64,000 nt of DNA. It comes from an uncultured Bacilli bacterium (GTDB lineage: Bacteria; Bacillota_I; Bacilli_A; RF39; UBA660). The notes below the pieces were generated by a model. That model ran no database searches and was not told the DNA's origin. It worked only from the letters and a program-made list of their open reading frames with translations. Made by a program: the position numbers and the translations under genes. The number at the start of each line of letters is the position of its first letter. Position 1 is the stretch's first letter. This document shows, piece by piece, positions 32,040 through 40,934 of this stretch. The stretch spans positions 1 to 64,000 of the forward strand of contig CAKPHO010000003.1 of NCBI GenBank assembly GCA_934162195.1, written 5' to 3'.

Positions 32040-33812
32040 CTATACTATTTTATCAAAACCACTACGTTTAAATAACTTTTCTAAATCATAATTAGAATAA
32101 AATATTGTAGTTGGTCTTCCGTGCGGACAATTAAATGGATTCTTACACTTTCTTAAATCATTAATTAATTGTTCGTGTTCCTCTAGAGTAATACTTTCAT
32201 TAGCTTTTATTGCCATCTTACAGCTAAGCATAGTTGCTACTTTTTCATTAAATTTAACAATTGAAAAATCTTTTTCTGTCATAATTACTACTTCAATAAT
32301 TCTTCTTGTCGCATCTTCTTCATAACCTTTTGGAAGCCATGTAGGATGAGCCTTTACAATTATTGAATTAACACCAAATTCTTCTATTTCAAATCCTATA
32401 TTTTGAAGTAAATCAAAGTGTTCTTTTAAAACTATAAATTCTGTATTAGAAAGTTCTATCGTAAAAGGAAATAATAATGATATTTTTTCTTTAGTAGGGT
32501 GTCCTAATTTTTCTTTGTAGTATTCATAATTAATTCTTTCTTTAGCTGCGTGTTGATCAATTATATACATTCCTTTTTCATTTTGCCCAATTATATATGT
32601 GCCATGAACAAAACCAGCTGGGTATATTTCCGGCATTCTTTCTTTTGGTTCTTCAATATCTTCTTTTTCTACTTCTGTATTAGTTAAATCAAGATTTACT
32701 TCAATTGGTTTATAGTAAGTTTCTTCTTCCGCAACTCTATTTAAATCTAAAGTCATTTCTTCATATTTAGGCTTTTCTTCTACTATTTCTTCCTTTTGCT
32801 CTAAAACTACTTCTTTTTTAGGTATTAAATTCTTTTTACTTATTTTATTTGTTATTATTTCTGAAACAAGTTCTAATAGTCTATCAAAATTAGAAAATTT
32901 AATATCCATTTTAGTAGGATGAATATTAACATCTACTAAACTAGGATCAACTTCAATATTTAAAACAACAATTGGATATCTATTATCAGGTTTGTAAGAA
33001 TGATAACTATCATTTATTATTCTATTTAAATCTTGATTTCTAACTACTCTACCATTAACAATTGTTATTATATGGTTACGACTAGAACGATGTATAAAAG
33101 GGGCACTTATATATCCATTTATTTCATAATCAATATTTTCACCACTTACTTCAAACATATTACGACTTACTTCAACTCCATATATTGCATTAATAGTTTT
33201 AAGCAAATTACCACTGCCATCAGTATTTAGAATAACCGAATCGTTATTTATTAATGTAAACTTTATATTAGGATGTGACAAAGCAAGCTTATTAATATAA
33301 TCAGTTATGCTGGCAAGTTCAGTATATAAACTTTTCATATGCTTTAAACGAGCGGGAGTATTATAAAACAAATCTTGAACAGAAATAATAGTTCCTCTTC
33401 TTGCATCACCATTTTCTATAGATTCAACAACTCCACCATTAATCTTAACTATTGTACCAATATCACCAGTTGATGTTTTTAAATATACTCTACTAACACT
33501 AGCGATAGAGGCTAAAGCTTCACCTCTAAAACCTAATGTCATTATTCGGTACAAATCATCCTCATTTTTAAGCTTACTTGTTGCATGACGAAAGAAAGCA
33601 AGTCTCGCATCTTCTCTATCCATACCACATCCATTGTCAGTAACTTTGATTTCTTTAGTACCTGCTTCCTTTAATTCTATTCTAATTTCATCAGAACCTG
33701 CATCTATACTATTTTCAACTAATTCTTTAACAACTGAAGAACATCTTTCTACAACTTCTCCTGCTGCTATTTTATTGGATAATAATTCATCCATTACCTT
33801 TATTTTCGACAT
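32040..33812 (-). CDS. mutL: DNA mismatch repair protein MutL
   Basis: 590 aa. The GHKL ATPase domain has VKELVENSIDAGSDEI, DNGCGM and TLGFRGEALASI. The C-terminal domain carries the endonuclease metal motif (DQHAAKERINYE) and the CPHGRPT motif, so this is the nicking type of MutL found in bacteria without MutH. An acidic linker lies near residues 330-400. Its partner MutS is at 1192. GGTGG precedes ATG 33812, in the compact promoter arrangement. Confidence 0.96.
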   Translation of the reverse strand: MSKIKVMDELLSNKIAAGEVVERCSSVVKELVENSIDAGSDEIRIELKEAGTKEIKVTDNGCGMDREDARLAFFRHATSKLKNEDDLYRIMTLGFRGEALASIASVSRVYLKTSTGDIGTIVKINGGVVESIENGDARRGTIISVQDLFYNTPARLKHMKSLYTELASITDYINKLALSHPNIKFTLINNDSVILNTDGSGNLLKTINAIYGVEVSRNMFEVSGENIDYEINGYISAPFIHRSSRNHIITIVNGRVVRNQDLNRIINDSYHSYKPDNRYPIVVLNIEVDPSLVDVNIHPTKMDIKFSNFDRLLELVSEIITNKISKKNLIPKKEVVLEQKEEIVEEKPKYEEMTLDLNRVAEEETYYKPIEVNLDLTNTEVEKEDIEEPKERMPEIYPAGFVHGTYIIGQNEKGMYIIDQHAAKERINYEYYKEKLGHPTKEKISLLFPFTIELSNTEFIVLKEHFDLLQNIGFEIEEFGVNSIIVKAHPTWLPKGYEEDATRRIIEVVIMTEKDFSIVKFNEKVATMLSCKMAIKANESITLEEHEQLINDLRKCKNPFNCPHGRPTTIFYSNYDLEKLFKRSGFDKIV

Positions 33813-33837
33813 ACTACCACCATTTAAATTATAACAT

Positions 33838-33873
33838 AGAAAAAGGAAATAACTATCATTTATTTCCTTTTTT
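33838..33873 (-). terminator. Terminator after the small sigma factor
   Basis: AAAAGGAAATAA pairs with TTATTTCCTTT. It overlaps the sigma-gene stop and precedes the mutL promoter. Confidence 0.75.
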
Positions 33874-34528
33874 GAATAGAACTAATTACTTTATCAATTT
33901 TTTTAGTTGAAATTAATCTTCTAATAGTCATTAATTCTTTAACAATAATTCTTTTTATAGAATCTCGAGACACATTAAATATTATGCCAATTTCTTCAAA
34001 CGTATATTGTTTGCCATAAAAGCCATAATACATTTTTATAGATTCTCGAGATATTTGTGGTAAAGAATTTACATATAATCTTATTTCTTGTTCAATTTCC
34101 TTTTTTATATAATTAGCCTCAACATCAGCATCATAATCAATTAAAAGATCATTGCTAATAAGATCATTATCATCAATATTTATAGTATTACCATAATTTA
34201 ATTCATTTTCATATTCTGGTAATTTTTTTATCATTGCATTTATTTTGCTTTTAATATTTTTAGTAGCGTATTTAATAAAGCTTTTTCTTTTTTCACAATC
34301 AAATTTGTCTACACAATCAATAAGTTCTAACACTCCATATTGAAATAATTCATCTTTGTTACAGTTACTACCATAAGTGTCTACAACGGCTTTAACCAAA
34401 TTTAAATTATGTAAAATAATTAATTCTCGATTATCTACCCCTTTTTTCATTTCCTTAAGTAATTTCATATTTTCAGAATCAGATAATTGTTCTTCTAATT
34501 CTACTATAAAATAGTCTTCTTTTTTCAC
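33860..34528 (-). CDS. Sigma-70 family RNA polymerase sigma factor
   Basis: 222 aa. A region-2-like segment (residues ~40-100: ELIILHNLNLVKAVV, DELFQYGVLELIDCVDKFDCEKRKSFIKYATKNIKSKI) and a region-4 HTH (LPQISRESIKMYYGFYGKQYTFEEIGIIFNVSRDSIKRI) are joined by an acidic linker without a clear region 3. This is shorter than SigF/G/E/K. It could be an alternative sigma for a stress, spore or competence-like programme. The start is GTG 34528 with AGAGGT upstream. It is monocistronic, between mutL and pilin C. Confidence 0.75.
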   Translation of the reverse strand: MKKEDYFIVELEEQLSDSENMKLLKEMKKGVDNRELIILHNLNLVKAVVDTYGSNCNKDELFQYGVLELIDCVDKFDCEKRKSFIKYATKNIKSKINAMIKKLPEYENELNYGNTINIDDNDLISNDLLIDYDADVEANYIKKEIEQEIRLYVNSLPQISRESIKMYYGFYGKQYTFEEIGIIFNVSRDSIKRIIVKELMTIRRLISTKKIDKVISSIQKRK

Positions 34529-34581
34529 GATTTACCTCTTTTCGTAGAATTTATTCTAACATTATCATGTTGCTATGTCAA

Positions 34582-34608
34582 TAAAAAGAGTGTTTTTCAG
34601 CACTCTTT
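34582..34608 (-). terminator. Terminator after pilin C
   Basis: On the minus strand AAAGAGTG pairs with CACTCTTT, followed by T. Confidence 0.8.
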
Positions 34609-34609
34609 C

Positions 34610-35689
34610 TTAACTTAAATTAGCTTTTGAGACAGTTATAACTGGGCGAACGCCATAGATGTCGCCGCTGCCGACGTGGTTGTCATTCAAGAAGCCGGTG
34701 AAGAACACATACCAAGCGCGGCGAGAGTCAGACGCATAAGGGGTTGATGTCCAATAAGCGTATCTATTATTTAAATTTCCATATAACCATGCTGATAATC
34801 CCGAAGTTTTATTACCTGTAGCTTTATATATTTGATCATATGAAGGTAAGCTTATTTGTGATTCTGTTAACTTTGTCCAACTTGTTGTACTATTTTTTAA
34901 AAAGTTTTGTGCTGTTATTGGACCATATTCATTTGTTAGACATATTCCACCATATTGACAATCTCCACCATCATTTTTCATGGCATCTGTTACAACGCCT
35001 CCAGCAGCTGCCCAATCTTCATCAGATATCCATACTACTGTATTACCACTTGTTGTTCCTTTACCATTTGAATCTATGTTTCTATCCATGATTAATGATA
35101 CATTATCTCCATTTGTTTCTAGTACAAAGAATGTTTTTCCATCATTATCACCAAGCTCACAAGTATATTCATCTCCATAGGCATAATTACCACTTGGTAC
35201 ATTTCCTGTGGTTGCTGCTGTTTTGGCTGTACATAATACTTCTACTTGTGGTGTATTACCTTTCTCTATTGCTTCATATGTTTTCTTAGTAGAATTATAT
35301 GAAACAGTGTAATTTCCTATTGTCATACTTGATGATGATTGATCAACACCTCCATTTGTTATCTTTATTTTTCCTGATGTTGGTTTTGTTCCGCTCATTT
35401 CAATTTTTATTTTGTTATCATCTGAACAACTTGCACTTTTATCTCTACATAGATTTCCATCACTTGTTATTTGATATTCGCCTTCTAGTACTTCATTTTT
35501 ACTTAGTCGTTCTTCTGCTACTGCTGTTTCTACTTGTTTAACATAGCTATTTGCACTTCTCTCAGCTGCTCCTTTCTTTGATTTTTTGATTGTGTTCATT
35601 ACTATTGGCGTTGCGATTAGTGCTATTATTGCTAGTACTACTATTACCGCTAGTAATTCTATAAGTGTAAATCCATGTTTTTTATTCAT
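34610..35689 (-). CDS. Prepilin-like protein with hypervariable lectin-type tail (pilin copy C)
   Basis: 359 aa from ATG 35689. The class-III prepilin start MNKKHGFTLIELL is cleaved after Gly6. Residues ~50-150 are almost identical to copy F (SKNEVLEGEYQITSDGNLC, IKIEMSGTKPTSGKIKIT), but the following region matches copy B (FFVLETNGDNVSLIMDRN). The end has YWTSTPYAS, RRAWYVFF and IYGVRPVITVSKANLS. Of the 31 codons from Tyr (TAT) through GGC-GTT-CGC, 19 end in C, 8 in T, 4 in G and none in A, in a genome that prefers A/T endings. It should be exported and display a variable ligand-binding tail. Confidence 0.88.
   Translation of the reverse strand: MNKKHGFTLIELLAVIVVLAIIALIATPIVMNTIKKSKKGAAERSANSYVKQVETAVAEERLSKNEVLEGEYQITSDGNLCRDKSASCSDDNKIKIEMSGTKPTSGKIKITNGGVDQSSSSMTIGNYTVSYNSTKKTYEAIEKGNTPQVEVLCTAKTAATTGNVPSGNYAYGDEYTCELGDNDGKTFFVLETNGDNVSLIMDRNIDSNGKGTTSGNTVVWISDEDWAAAGGVVTDAMKNDGGDCQYGGICLTNEYGPITAQNFLKNSTTSWTKLTESQISLPSYDQIYKATGNKTSGLSAWLYGNLNNRYAYWTSTPYASDSRRAWYVFFTGFLNDNHVGSGDIYGVRPVITVSKANLS
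34633..34752 (-). repeat. Candidate DGR variable repeat of pilin C
   Basis: GC-rich coding-strand segment ending in GGCGTTCGCC (minus strand, 34654-34645) directly followed by the perfect palindrome CAGTTATAACTG (34644-34633). Compared with F and E, differences lie at codon positions 1 and 2 of NNC/NNT codons; GCT TGG, GTG and the end are fixed. Confidence 0.65.
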
Positions 35690-35937
35690 TTTTCTTTTCC
35701 TCCTTCTTTTATTTAGATTTACTATCTTGTAAAGGTACAATAAAAAACACAAAGAAATCTAGACTATAAAAAAGTCTAGTTTCCTTATGTTTTTATGTAT
35801 ATTTAGTTTTATAATAGTATGATTAAATACCTCCACCCAGATTGGGTTTTCAGCTAATTTTTTAACAGTTATTTTAACCATTACTATCACTACCCTTTAC
35901 TGTATTAAGTATACAATATTATTGTTTATTGTGTCAA
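35690..35937 (-). promoter_or_regulatory. Promoter and structured leader of pilin C with internal terminator
   Basis: Minus strand: TTGACA (35937-35932), 18 bp, TATACT (35913-35908). The leader has hairpin ACCCA/TGGGT, a short ORF (MVKITVKKLAENPIW...) and the CTAGAC/GTCTAG terminator-like hairpin inside an ACATAAG/CTTTGTGT outer stem (35747-35790) followed by T. TACCTTTAC, AGGAGG and the ATG follow. Homologous to the B and F leaders. Confidence 0.65.
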
Positions 35938-35946
35938 TGATTTCAT

Positions 35947-35980
35947 GAAAAAAGGGGTAAATTAAGCATTTACTCCTTTT
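35947..35980 (-). terminator. Terminator after secDF
   Basis: On the minus strand AAAAGGAGTAAAT pairs with ATTTACCCCTTTT (one G-U), followed by T. It overlaps the end of secDF. Confidence 0.75.
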
Positions 35981-38181
35981 ACTTTCTTTTCTGTTGGTTC
36001 ATTATCTTCATACCATTTTTTACTTAAATCAACGCCTATTTTCTTCTTTAAGAATAATCTTAGTAATTGAGGTGCTAGTAAAACAGAAGAATAAGTACCA
36101 GCAATTAAACCAATTAATAAAGCAATATTAAAGTTAAATATTTCATGTGAACCAAAGAATATTAATGTTATTACAGGAATCATTGTTGTAAGTGTTGTAA
36201 TAATTGTACGTGATAACATTTGTTTTAAACTCGTATTGATAAGTTCATTAACATCATCCATACTCTTTAGTCTACTATTATATTTAGTTTTAATTAATTC
36301 TCGAACACGATCAAATTCTACAATAGTATTATTGATTGAATATCCAACTATTGAAAGTACAGCTGCTATAAAGACACTTGTTACTTCTAATCTAAATAAA
36401 CTAAAGATTGCAACCATCATAAATACATCATGAATTAATGCAGCTAGTCCACTTATAGCATACATAAATTGGAATCTCAATGCTACATAAATGATTATTC
36501 CAATAAAAGCAATTAATAGTGATAGAATTGCATTCTTAACTAATGATTCTTTAACTAAGTTGGATACAACTCCAATGTCAGTAGAAGCTTCATATTTTTC
36601 TTGTAAATAAGAACCAACGTTCATTACTTCATCTTTATTCATCGATTCATTTACCTTAATTATATAAATATTATCACTAGCTTTTTCATAACTATAAACA
36701 TTATAGTTAAGAGAACTCATGTCTTCTTTTATTACTTCTTCAGTTAAATTATTTGTTGTTTCAATTGTAATAGAAGTACCACCTTTAAAATCAATTCCAA
36801 GATTTAATCCAGAAATAACAAGAGAAACTATACCTATAACAAACATAATTCCTGCAAGTGGTAATGTATAACGGTTTAATTCATTAAAATTAAGTTTTCC
36901 AAATCTTTCTTTATTACCATTATAACCAATAAATAATTTTTCTTTTCCTTCAAAGAAACCTGTTTTAATTGTGTAATTAATTAACCATCTTACAACAAAT
37001 ACCATAACAAACATAGTAACTGCTATACTTATGATTAACATTGTAGCAAATCCTTTAACACTACTCTCACCAAAGATAAATAAAATAAGTGCAACTACTA
37101 AAGTAGTTAAGTTACCATCTAAGATAGAAGCGAAAGAGTTTTTATTACCATTTTTAACAGCATTATTTAACTTACTACCTTTTTTCAATTCATCTTTAAT
37201 TCTTGAAAAACTAATAACACTTGAGTCAACTGCCATTCCAATACCAATTAAAACAGCAGCAATTCCAGGTAAAGTAAGAACTCCACCTACAAGCCAGAAT
37301 ATAGCAAATACTAGTGCAGTATAAATCATAATACCAACACTTGATACAAATCCAGCAAAACGATATAAGCAAATTAAAACAACCATAATTAAAGCTATTC
37401 CAATAATACCAGCGGTAAATGTTTTACTTAAAGAGTTAGCTCCTAATGAAGCATCAACTGTTTTAGAAGATATTTCATCTAACTTTGTAGGAAGACTTCC
37501 TGAACTAATTAAGCTAGATAAAGTTTCTGCTTCTTCTGTTGTAAAATTACCTTGAATAATAACGTCACTAGCAAAACCTTCTCCGACGCTAGCAACACTT
37601 AGACATGAAGATTCAGAAGTCCCACATTTATTTCCTTCTTTACTGAATGAATCTTCACCTTCAGTATAGTCTAACCAAATAACAATTCTATTGTCACTCA
37701 TTTCACTTACTTTTTTAGTAACTTTGTAGAAGGTTTCTTTATCTCTTACACTAAGTGCAACAGCAGGTCTTCCATTAGAATCACTGCCAAGTTTAGCTCC
37801 ACTAATAACATCACTAGTCATAAGTAAATTATCACTGGTATCCCTAAATGTTAAATTAGCAGCTTTACTTAGTATTTTACGAGCTTCTTCGATGTTGGTA
37901 ACACCAGCAAGTTCAACTCTAATCTTATCTTCACCTTCAACAACAATGTTAGGTTCAGACACCCCTAATGTATCTATTCTTTTACCAATAGTTTTATATG
38001 TAGAAGTAAGTTTATCACTAGTCATTTTACTACCATCTAAACTACTTACTTGGTATAAAACTTCAAATCCACCTTGTAAATCAAGACCATAATTTACATG
38101 TTTAATTGTTGGGATTAGTACTAAAATAGAAGCAACAAAAAGTAGTACTAACAACAAAATTTTTTTAAATATTTTTTCCAT
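35962..38181 (-). CDS. secDF: Fused protein translocase subunits SecD-SecF
   Basis: 739 aa, twelve TMs. The SecD half (residues 1-~420) has the P1 region starting NYGLDLQGGFEVLYQV and a TM block with GIGMAVDSSVISFSRIKDEL. The SecF half begins near 440 (GIDFKGGTSITIET) and has SNNTIVEFDRVRE-like YSINNTIVEFDRVREL. It uses the proton gradient to pull exported proteins from SecYEG. The fused form is the Bacillus arrangement. comN follows the same order as in B. subtilis, 14 bp upstream on this strand. Confidence 0.95.
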   Translation of the reverse strand: MEKIFKKILLLVLLFVASILVLIPTIKHVNYGLDLQGGFEVLYQVSSLDGSKMTSDKLTSTYKTIGKRIDTLGVSEPNIVVEGEDKIRVELAGVTNIEEARKILSKAANLTFRDTSDNLLMTSDVISGAKLGSDSNGRPAVALSVRDKETFYKVTKKVSEMSDNRIVIWLDYTEGEDSFSKEGNKCGTSESSCLSVASVGEGFASDVIIQGNFTTEEAETLSSLISSGSLPTKLDEISSKTVDASLGANSLSKTFTAGIIGIALIMVVLICLYRFAGFVSSVGIMIYTALVFAIFWLVGGVLTLPGIAAVLIGIGMAVDSSVISFSRIKDELKKGSKLNNAVKNGNKNSFASILDGNLTTLVVALILFIFGESSVKGFATMLIISIAVTMFVMVFVVRWLINYTIKTGFFEGKEKLFIGYNGNKERFGKLNFNELNRYTLPLAGIMFVIGIVSLVISGLNLGIDFKGGTSITIETTNNLTEEVIKEDMSSLNYNVYSYEKASDNIYIIKVNESMNKDEVMNVGSYLQEKYEASTDIGVVSNLVKESLVKNAILSLLIAFIGIIIYVALRFQFMYAISGLAALIHDVFMMVAIFSLFRLEVTSVFIAAVLSIVGYSINNTIVEFDRVRELIKTKYNSRLKSMDDVNELINTSLKQMLSRTIITTLTTMIPVITLIFFGSHEIFNFNIALLIGLIAGTYSSVLLAPQLLRLFLKKKIGVDLSKKWYEDNEPTEKKVKGVNA

Positions 38182-38195
38182 AATGCATCTCCAAA

Positions 38196-38468
38196 CTATT
38201 CATTAAAATATATTCTTCGTTCACGAGAGTTTAATTTTTGTCTAACATAACTATCAACACTCCCATTATCTACATTAAGCACATCTCTTACCATTTCAAA
38301 CAATAATAAATTTTTAGAACTTGCCCATTTAACTTCCTTTAAATAATTCCAAATATCTTCTTCTCTTATGTAAGAATAACCTAAACTTCTCATCTCGCGC
38401 ATCTTTGTTCTTAAAGCCGGCTTTAATCTTTCATAGAGCTGTTCTAAAGTGGTAAATTCTGTGTTCAT
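38196..38468 (-). CDS. comN: Post-transcriptional regulator ComN-like
   Basis: 90 aa. The sequence LYERLKPALRTKMREMRSLGYSYIREEDIWNYLKEVKW is the ComN/YrzD pattern. In B. subtilis ComN controls comE mRNA and lies between spoVB and secDF, as here. ATG 38468 is chosen because GGAGG lies 7 bp before it; the upstream ATG overlaps that site. The gene is probably co-transcribed with secDF. Confidence 0.82.
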   Translation of the reverse strand: MNTEFTTLEQLYERLKPALRTKMREMRSLGYSYIREEDIWNYLKEVKWASSKNLLLFEMVRDVLNVDNGSVDSYVRQKLNSRERRIYFNE

Positions 38469-38545
38469 ATAGACCTCCATAATATTTTTTATGACTCCTA
38501 CATATACATTATATATGAAAAACAGATTTTTTTAAAGGAGAAACT

Positions 38546-39859
38546 ATGAAAAAAAGCAAATTTATTAAATCTACATTTATTTTGCTAGTTGGAGGATTTA
38601 TTACAAAAATACTTGGTATGTTAATAAAAATAGTTATGACTAGACTAGTTGGTACTGAAGGAATTGGTCTTTATATGTTAATCATGCCAACTTTTACTTT
38701 ACTTATTGCGGTAGCTCAACTAGGAATGCCAGTAGCTATTTCTAAGCTTGTCGCAGAAGATAAAAGAAATAATAAAAATTTAGTATTCTCTTCTCTACCT
38801 GTTTCTATTATTTTAAATGTTTTAATTATGTTTATATTGATATTTTCTAGTACATTTATATCTTCTAACTTGTTAAATGAATCTAGAGTAAATCTTGCTA
38901 TTAAATCTATTGGTTTTGTTTTACCATTTATATCTATATCTAGTATTTTAAGAGGATATTTTTTTGGCAAACAAAAAATGATACCACATGTAGTATCAAA
39001 TATTACTGAAGATATTGTTCGTCTTATAATCGTTATTATTGGTATTCCTTTATTTTTGAAGAAAGGATTAGAATTCGCCGTTGCGTTTATAGTTCTTAGT
39101 AATATAATTAGTGAACTTACTTCCATTATTGTTTTATTTTTCTTTCTTCCTAAACATTTTAAAGTATCAAAAAATGACTTTATTCCTAACAGAAGTAATA
39201 TGAAAGAAATATTTGGTATAAGCTTGCCTACAACTGCTAGTAGATTAATTGGAAGTATCGGCTATTTTTTTGAACCTATTATTTTAACTTTCTTTCTTTT
39301 AAAAAATGGCTATTCTAATAATTTTATTATAAACGAATATGGTATTTTAAATGGTTATGTTATGCCTTTATTATTGCTACCTTCCTTTTTTACTTTAGCT
39401 ATATCTCAAGCTTTAATACCGGTAGTCAGTAACAGTTACGCCAACAACAATATAGATTATACTAAAAAGAAAATTAAGCAGGCTCTATTTTTTTCTCTTT
39501 TAATTGGTATTCCTGCTACTTTAATATTTATCTTTATTCCAAATATACCTCTGAAACTTATTTATAATACTGAAGAAGGATTAAATTATATTAAGTTTCT
39601 AGCACCTATATGTTTACTTCACTATATTCAAAGTCCTATTAGTTCAAGCCTACAAGCTATAGGTAAAGCTAAAGACTCAATGATGGGCACCCTTTATGGA
39701 ATGATTATTAGAACTACTACGTTAATTATTGGGTGCAACCTCAAAATTGGTCTTTGGGGCTTAATCCTTGCAACTGCATCTAATATCATATTTGTAACCA
39801 TATATGACTTAAAAAAAGTAAAAAAGAGCTTAAATATTACTCAAGCTCATCTTTCTTAA
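38546..39859 (+). CDS. MATE/MVF-type flippase, SpoVB/MurJ-like
   Basis: 437 aa with about twelve to fourteen TMs. The N-terminus KSTFILLVGGFITKILGMLIKIVMTRLVGTEGIGLYML is typical of SpoVB and YtgP. This polysaccharide-flippase group moves lipid II (MurJ role) or acts in spore cortex formation. Position next to comN and secDF matches spoVB in B. subtilis, but that alone does not separate a cortex role from a general MurJ role. AAAGGAGAAACT precedes ATG 38546. It converges with the DUF421 gene, the ends overlapping by 23 bp. Confidence 0.85.
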   Translation: MKKSKFIKSTFILLVGGFITKILGMLIKIVMTRLVGTEGIGLYMLIMPTFTLLIAVAQLGMPVAISKLVAEDKRNNKNLVFSSLPVSIILNVLIMFILIFSSTFISSNLLNESRVNLAIKSIGFVLPFISISSILRGYFFGKQKMIPHVVSNITEDIVRLIIVIIGIPLFLKKGLEFAVAFIVLSNIISELTSIIVLFFFLPKHFKVSKNDFIPNRSNMKEIFGISLPTTASRLIGSIGYFFEPIILTFFLLKNGYSNNFIINEYGILNGYVMPLLLLPSFFTLAISQALIPVVSNSYANNNIDYTKKKIKQALFFSLLIGIPATLIFIFIPNIPLKLIYNTEEGLNYIKFLAPICLLHYIQSPISSSLQAIGKAKDSMMGTLYGMIIRTTTLIIGCNLKIGLWGLILATASNIIFVTIYDLKKVKKSLNITQAHLS

Positions 39860-40466
39860 TAATATAAGTTTTATTTTTGGTATAAAAAGCATAAAAGACA
39901 TTATCTAACGTAATATTGTTATCATCAAGTATCTTATAAATCCATTTTTTATCTTTTTTCATATCTTTTAATACATCATAATCAATATTACCATCAATAA
40001 TTATCGGTAATGGATAATCTTTACTATTTTCAAAAACTGATAGTTTACCATTATTTTCTAGCACTGCATAATTTACTTCTTCAATACTTTTAATACCTTG
40101 TTCGCGAAGTTGCGCTATTAAATCATCAATTGTATAACGTAATTTTGTCATATCCTTAAAATTTAATTTACCATCTTTAATTATAACGATTGGATTCCCA
40201 TCTATTAATTTTCTTAAACTTACACTTTTTAAAGATATAAAGCTAATACTTATTTGAATTACTACAAGTACTACAATAGGAATTATAGAAGTTAAGATAG
40301 ATCTATCTGCTTCTTCTATTGATATAGCTGCAAGTTCTGCAATTAAAATAGATACAATAAGATCAATAATACTTAACTTACCTACTTCTTTTTTACCCAT
40401 AACGCGATATACAACAACAATAAAAAAATATAATACTAATGTTTTTACAATAATACTTAAGTACAT
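39837..40466 (-). CDS. DUF421 membrane protein (YrbG/YetF-like)
   Basis: 209 aa. Three N-terminal TMs (MYLSIIVKTLVLYFF, IVSILIAELAAIS, IPIVVLVVIQISISF) precede a soluble C-terminal domain with the family pattern LRKLIDGNPIVIIKDGKLNFKDM and DDLIAQLREQGI. The cellular role of DUF421 is unknown. In B. subtilis its homologue yrbG is also beside spoVB and yrzE. The start follows GGGTGA in the compact promoter form. Confidence 0.88.
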   Translation of the reverse strand: MYLSIIVKTLVLYFFIVVVYRVMGKKEVGKLSIIDLIVSILIAELAAISIEEADRSILTSIIPIVVLVVIQISISFISLKSVSLRKLIDGNPIVIIKDGKLNFKDMTKLRYTIDDLIAQLREQGIKSIEEVNYAVLENNGKLSVFENSKDYPLPIIIDGNIDYDVLKDMKKDKKWIYKILDDNNITLDNVFYAFYTKNKTYIIKKDELE

Positions 40467-40537
40467 ATTATCACCCTTTTTATTATGTCTTTAGAATATA
40501 ATCTTATGCAAAGAATAAAATTAATTAGGAGGCACTT

Positions 40538-40912
40538 ATGAATTATTTAAAAAATGTAGGTATTTCTTTTATATATATTATTTGTTTTTTACTTGGTTTA
40601 ACTTTTATTTCAACTTTATTTAATTATATAAATCTATTTGGTAAAACTTTTATAAATGTGTTAAAGGTAATTATTCCTGTTATTTCTTTATTTGTTGGAG
40701 GATTTGTTATAGGTAAAAGAACCGGTAAAAAAGGATGGCTAGAAGGAATAAAACTAAGTTTAATATTTCTTGCTTTTCTTACTATTTTTAATTATCTAGC
40801 TTTAGACTTCTCAATGTCACCAAAAACTTTAATATATTATATTATTCTTGTCATTGCCACTACCTTTGGTAGTATGATTGGCGTAAATAAGTTTAAACCA
40901 GAAGAAAAATAA
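40538..40912 (+). CDS. TIGR04086-family membrane protein (YrzE-like)
   Basis: 124 aa, four TMs (about residues 8-28, 38-60, 70-90, 96-115). VGGFVIGKRTGKKGWLEGIKLSL is the family's loop between TM2 and TM3. Function is unknown. The gene lies in the conserved secDF-comN-spoVB-yrbG-yrzE neighbourhood. AGGAGG precedes ATG 40538, and a bidirectional terminator overlaps its stop. Confidence 0.85.
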   Translation: MNYLKNVGISFIYIICFLLGLTFISTLFNYINLFGKTFINVLKVIIPVISLFVGGFVIGKRTGKKGWLEGIKLSLIFLAFLTIFNYLALDFSMSPKTLIYYIILVIATTFGSMIGVNKFKPEEK

Positions 40913-40934
40913 AAGGTCGCCCTTTTATTTTTTT
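40907..40934. terminator. Bidirectional terminator
   Basis: AAATAAAAGG pairs with CCTTTTATTT around TCGC. It lies between the TIGR04086 gene and the convergent hybrid kinase gene. Confidence 0.8.

Noticed and set aside
34633..34752. GC-rich pilin tails as simple horizontal transfer of a domain
   Set aside because: Not fully excluded, but the fixed positions, the third-base C/T pattern and the copies sharing one scaffold with differing first-two bases fit adenine-directed change better than plain transfer.
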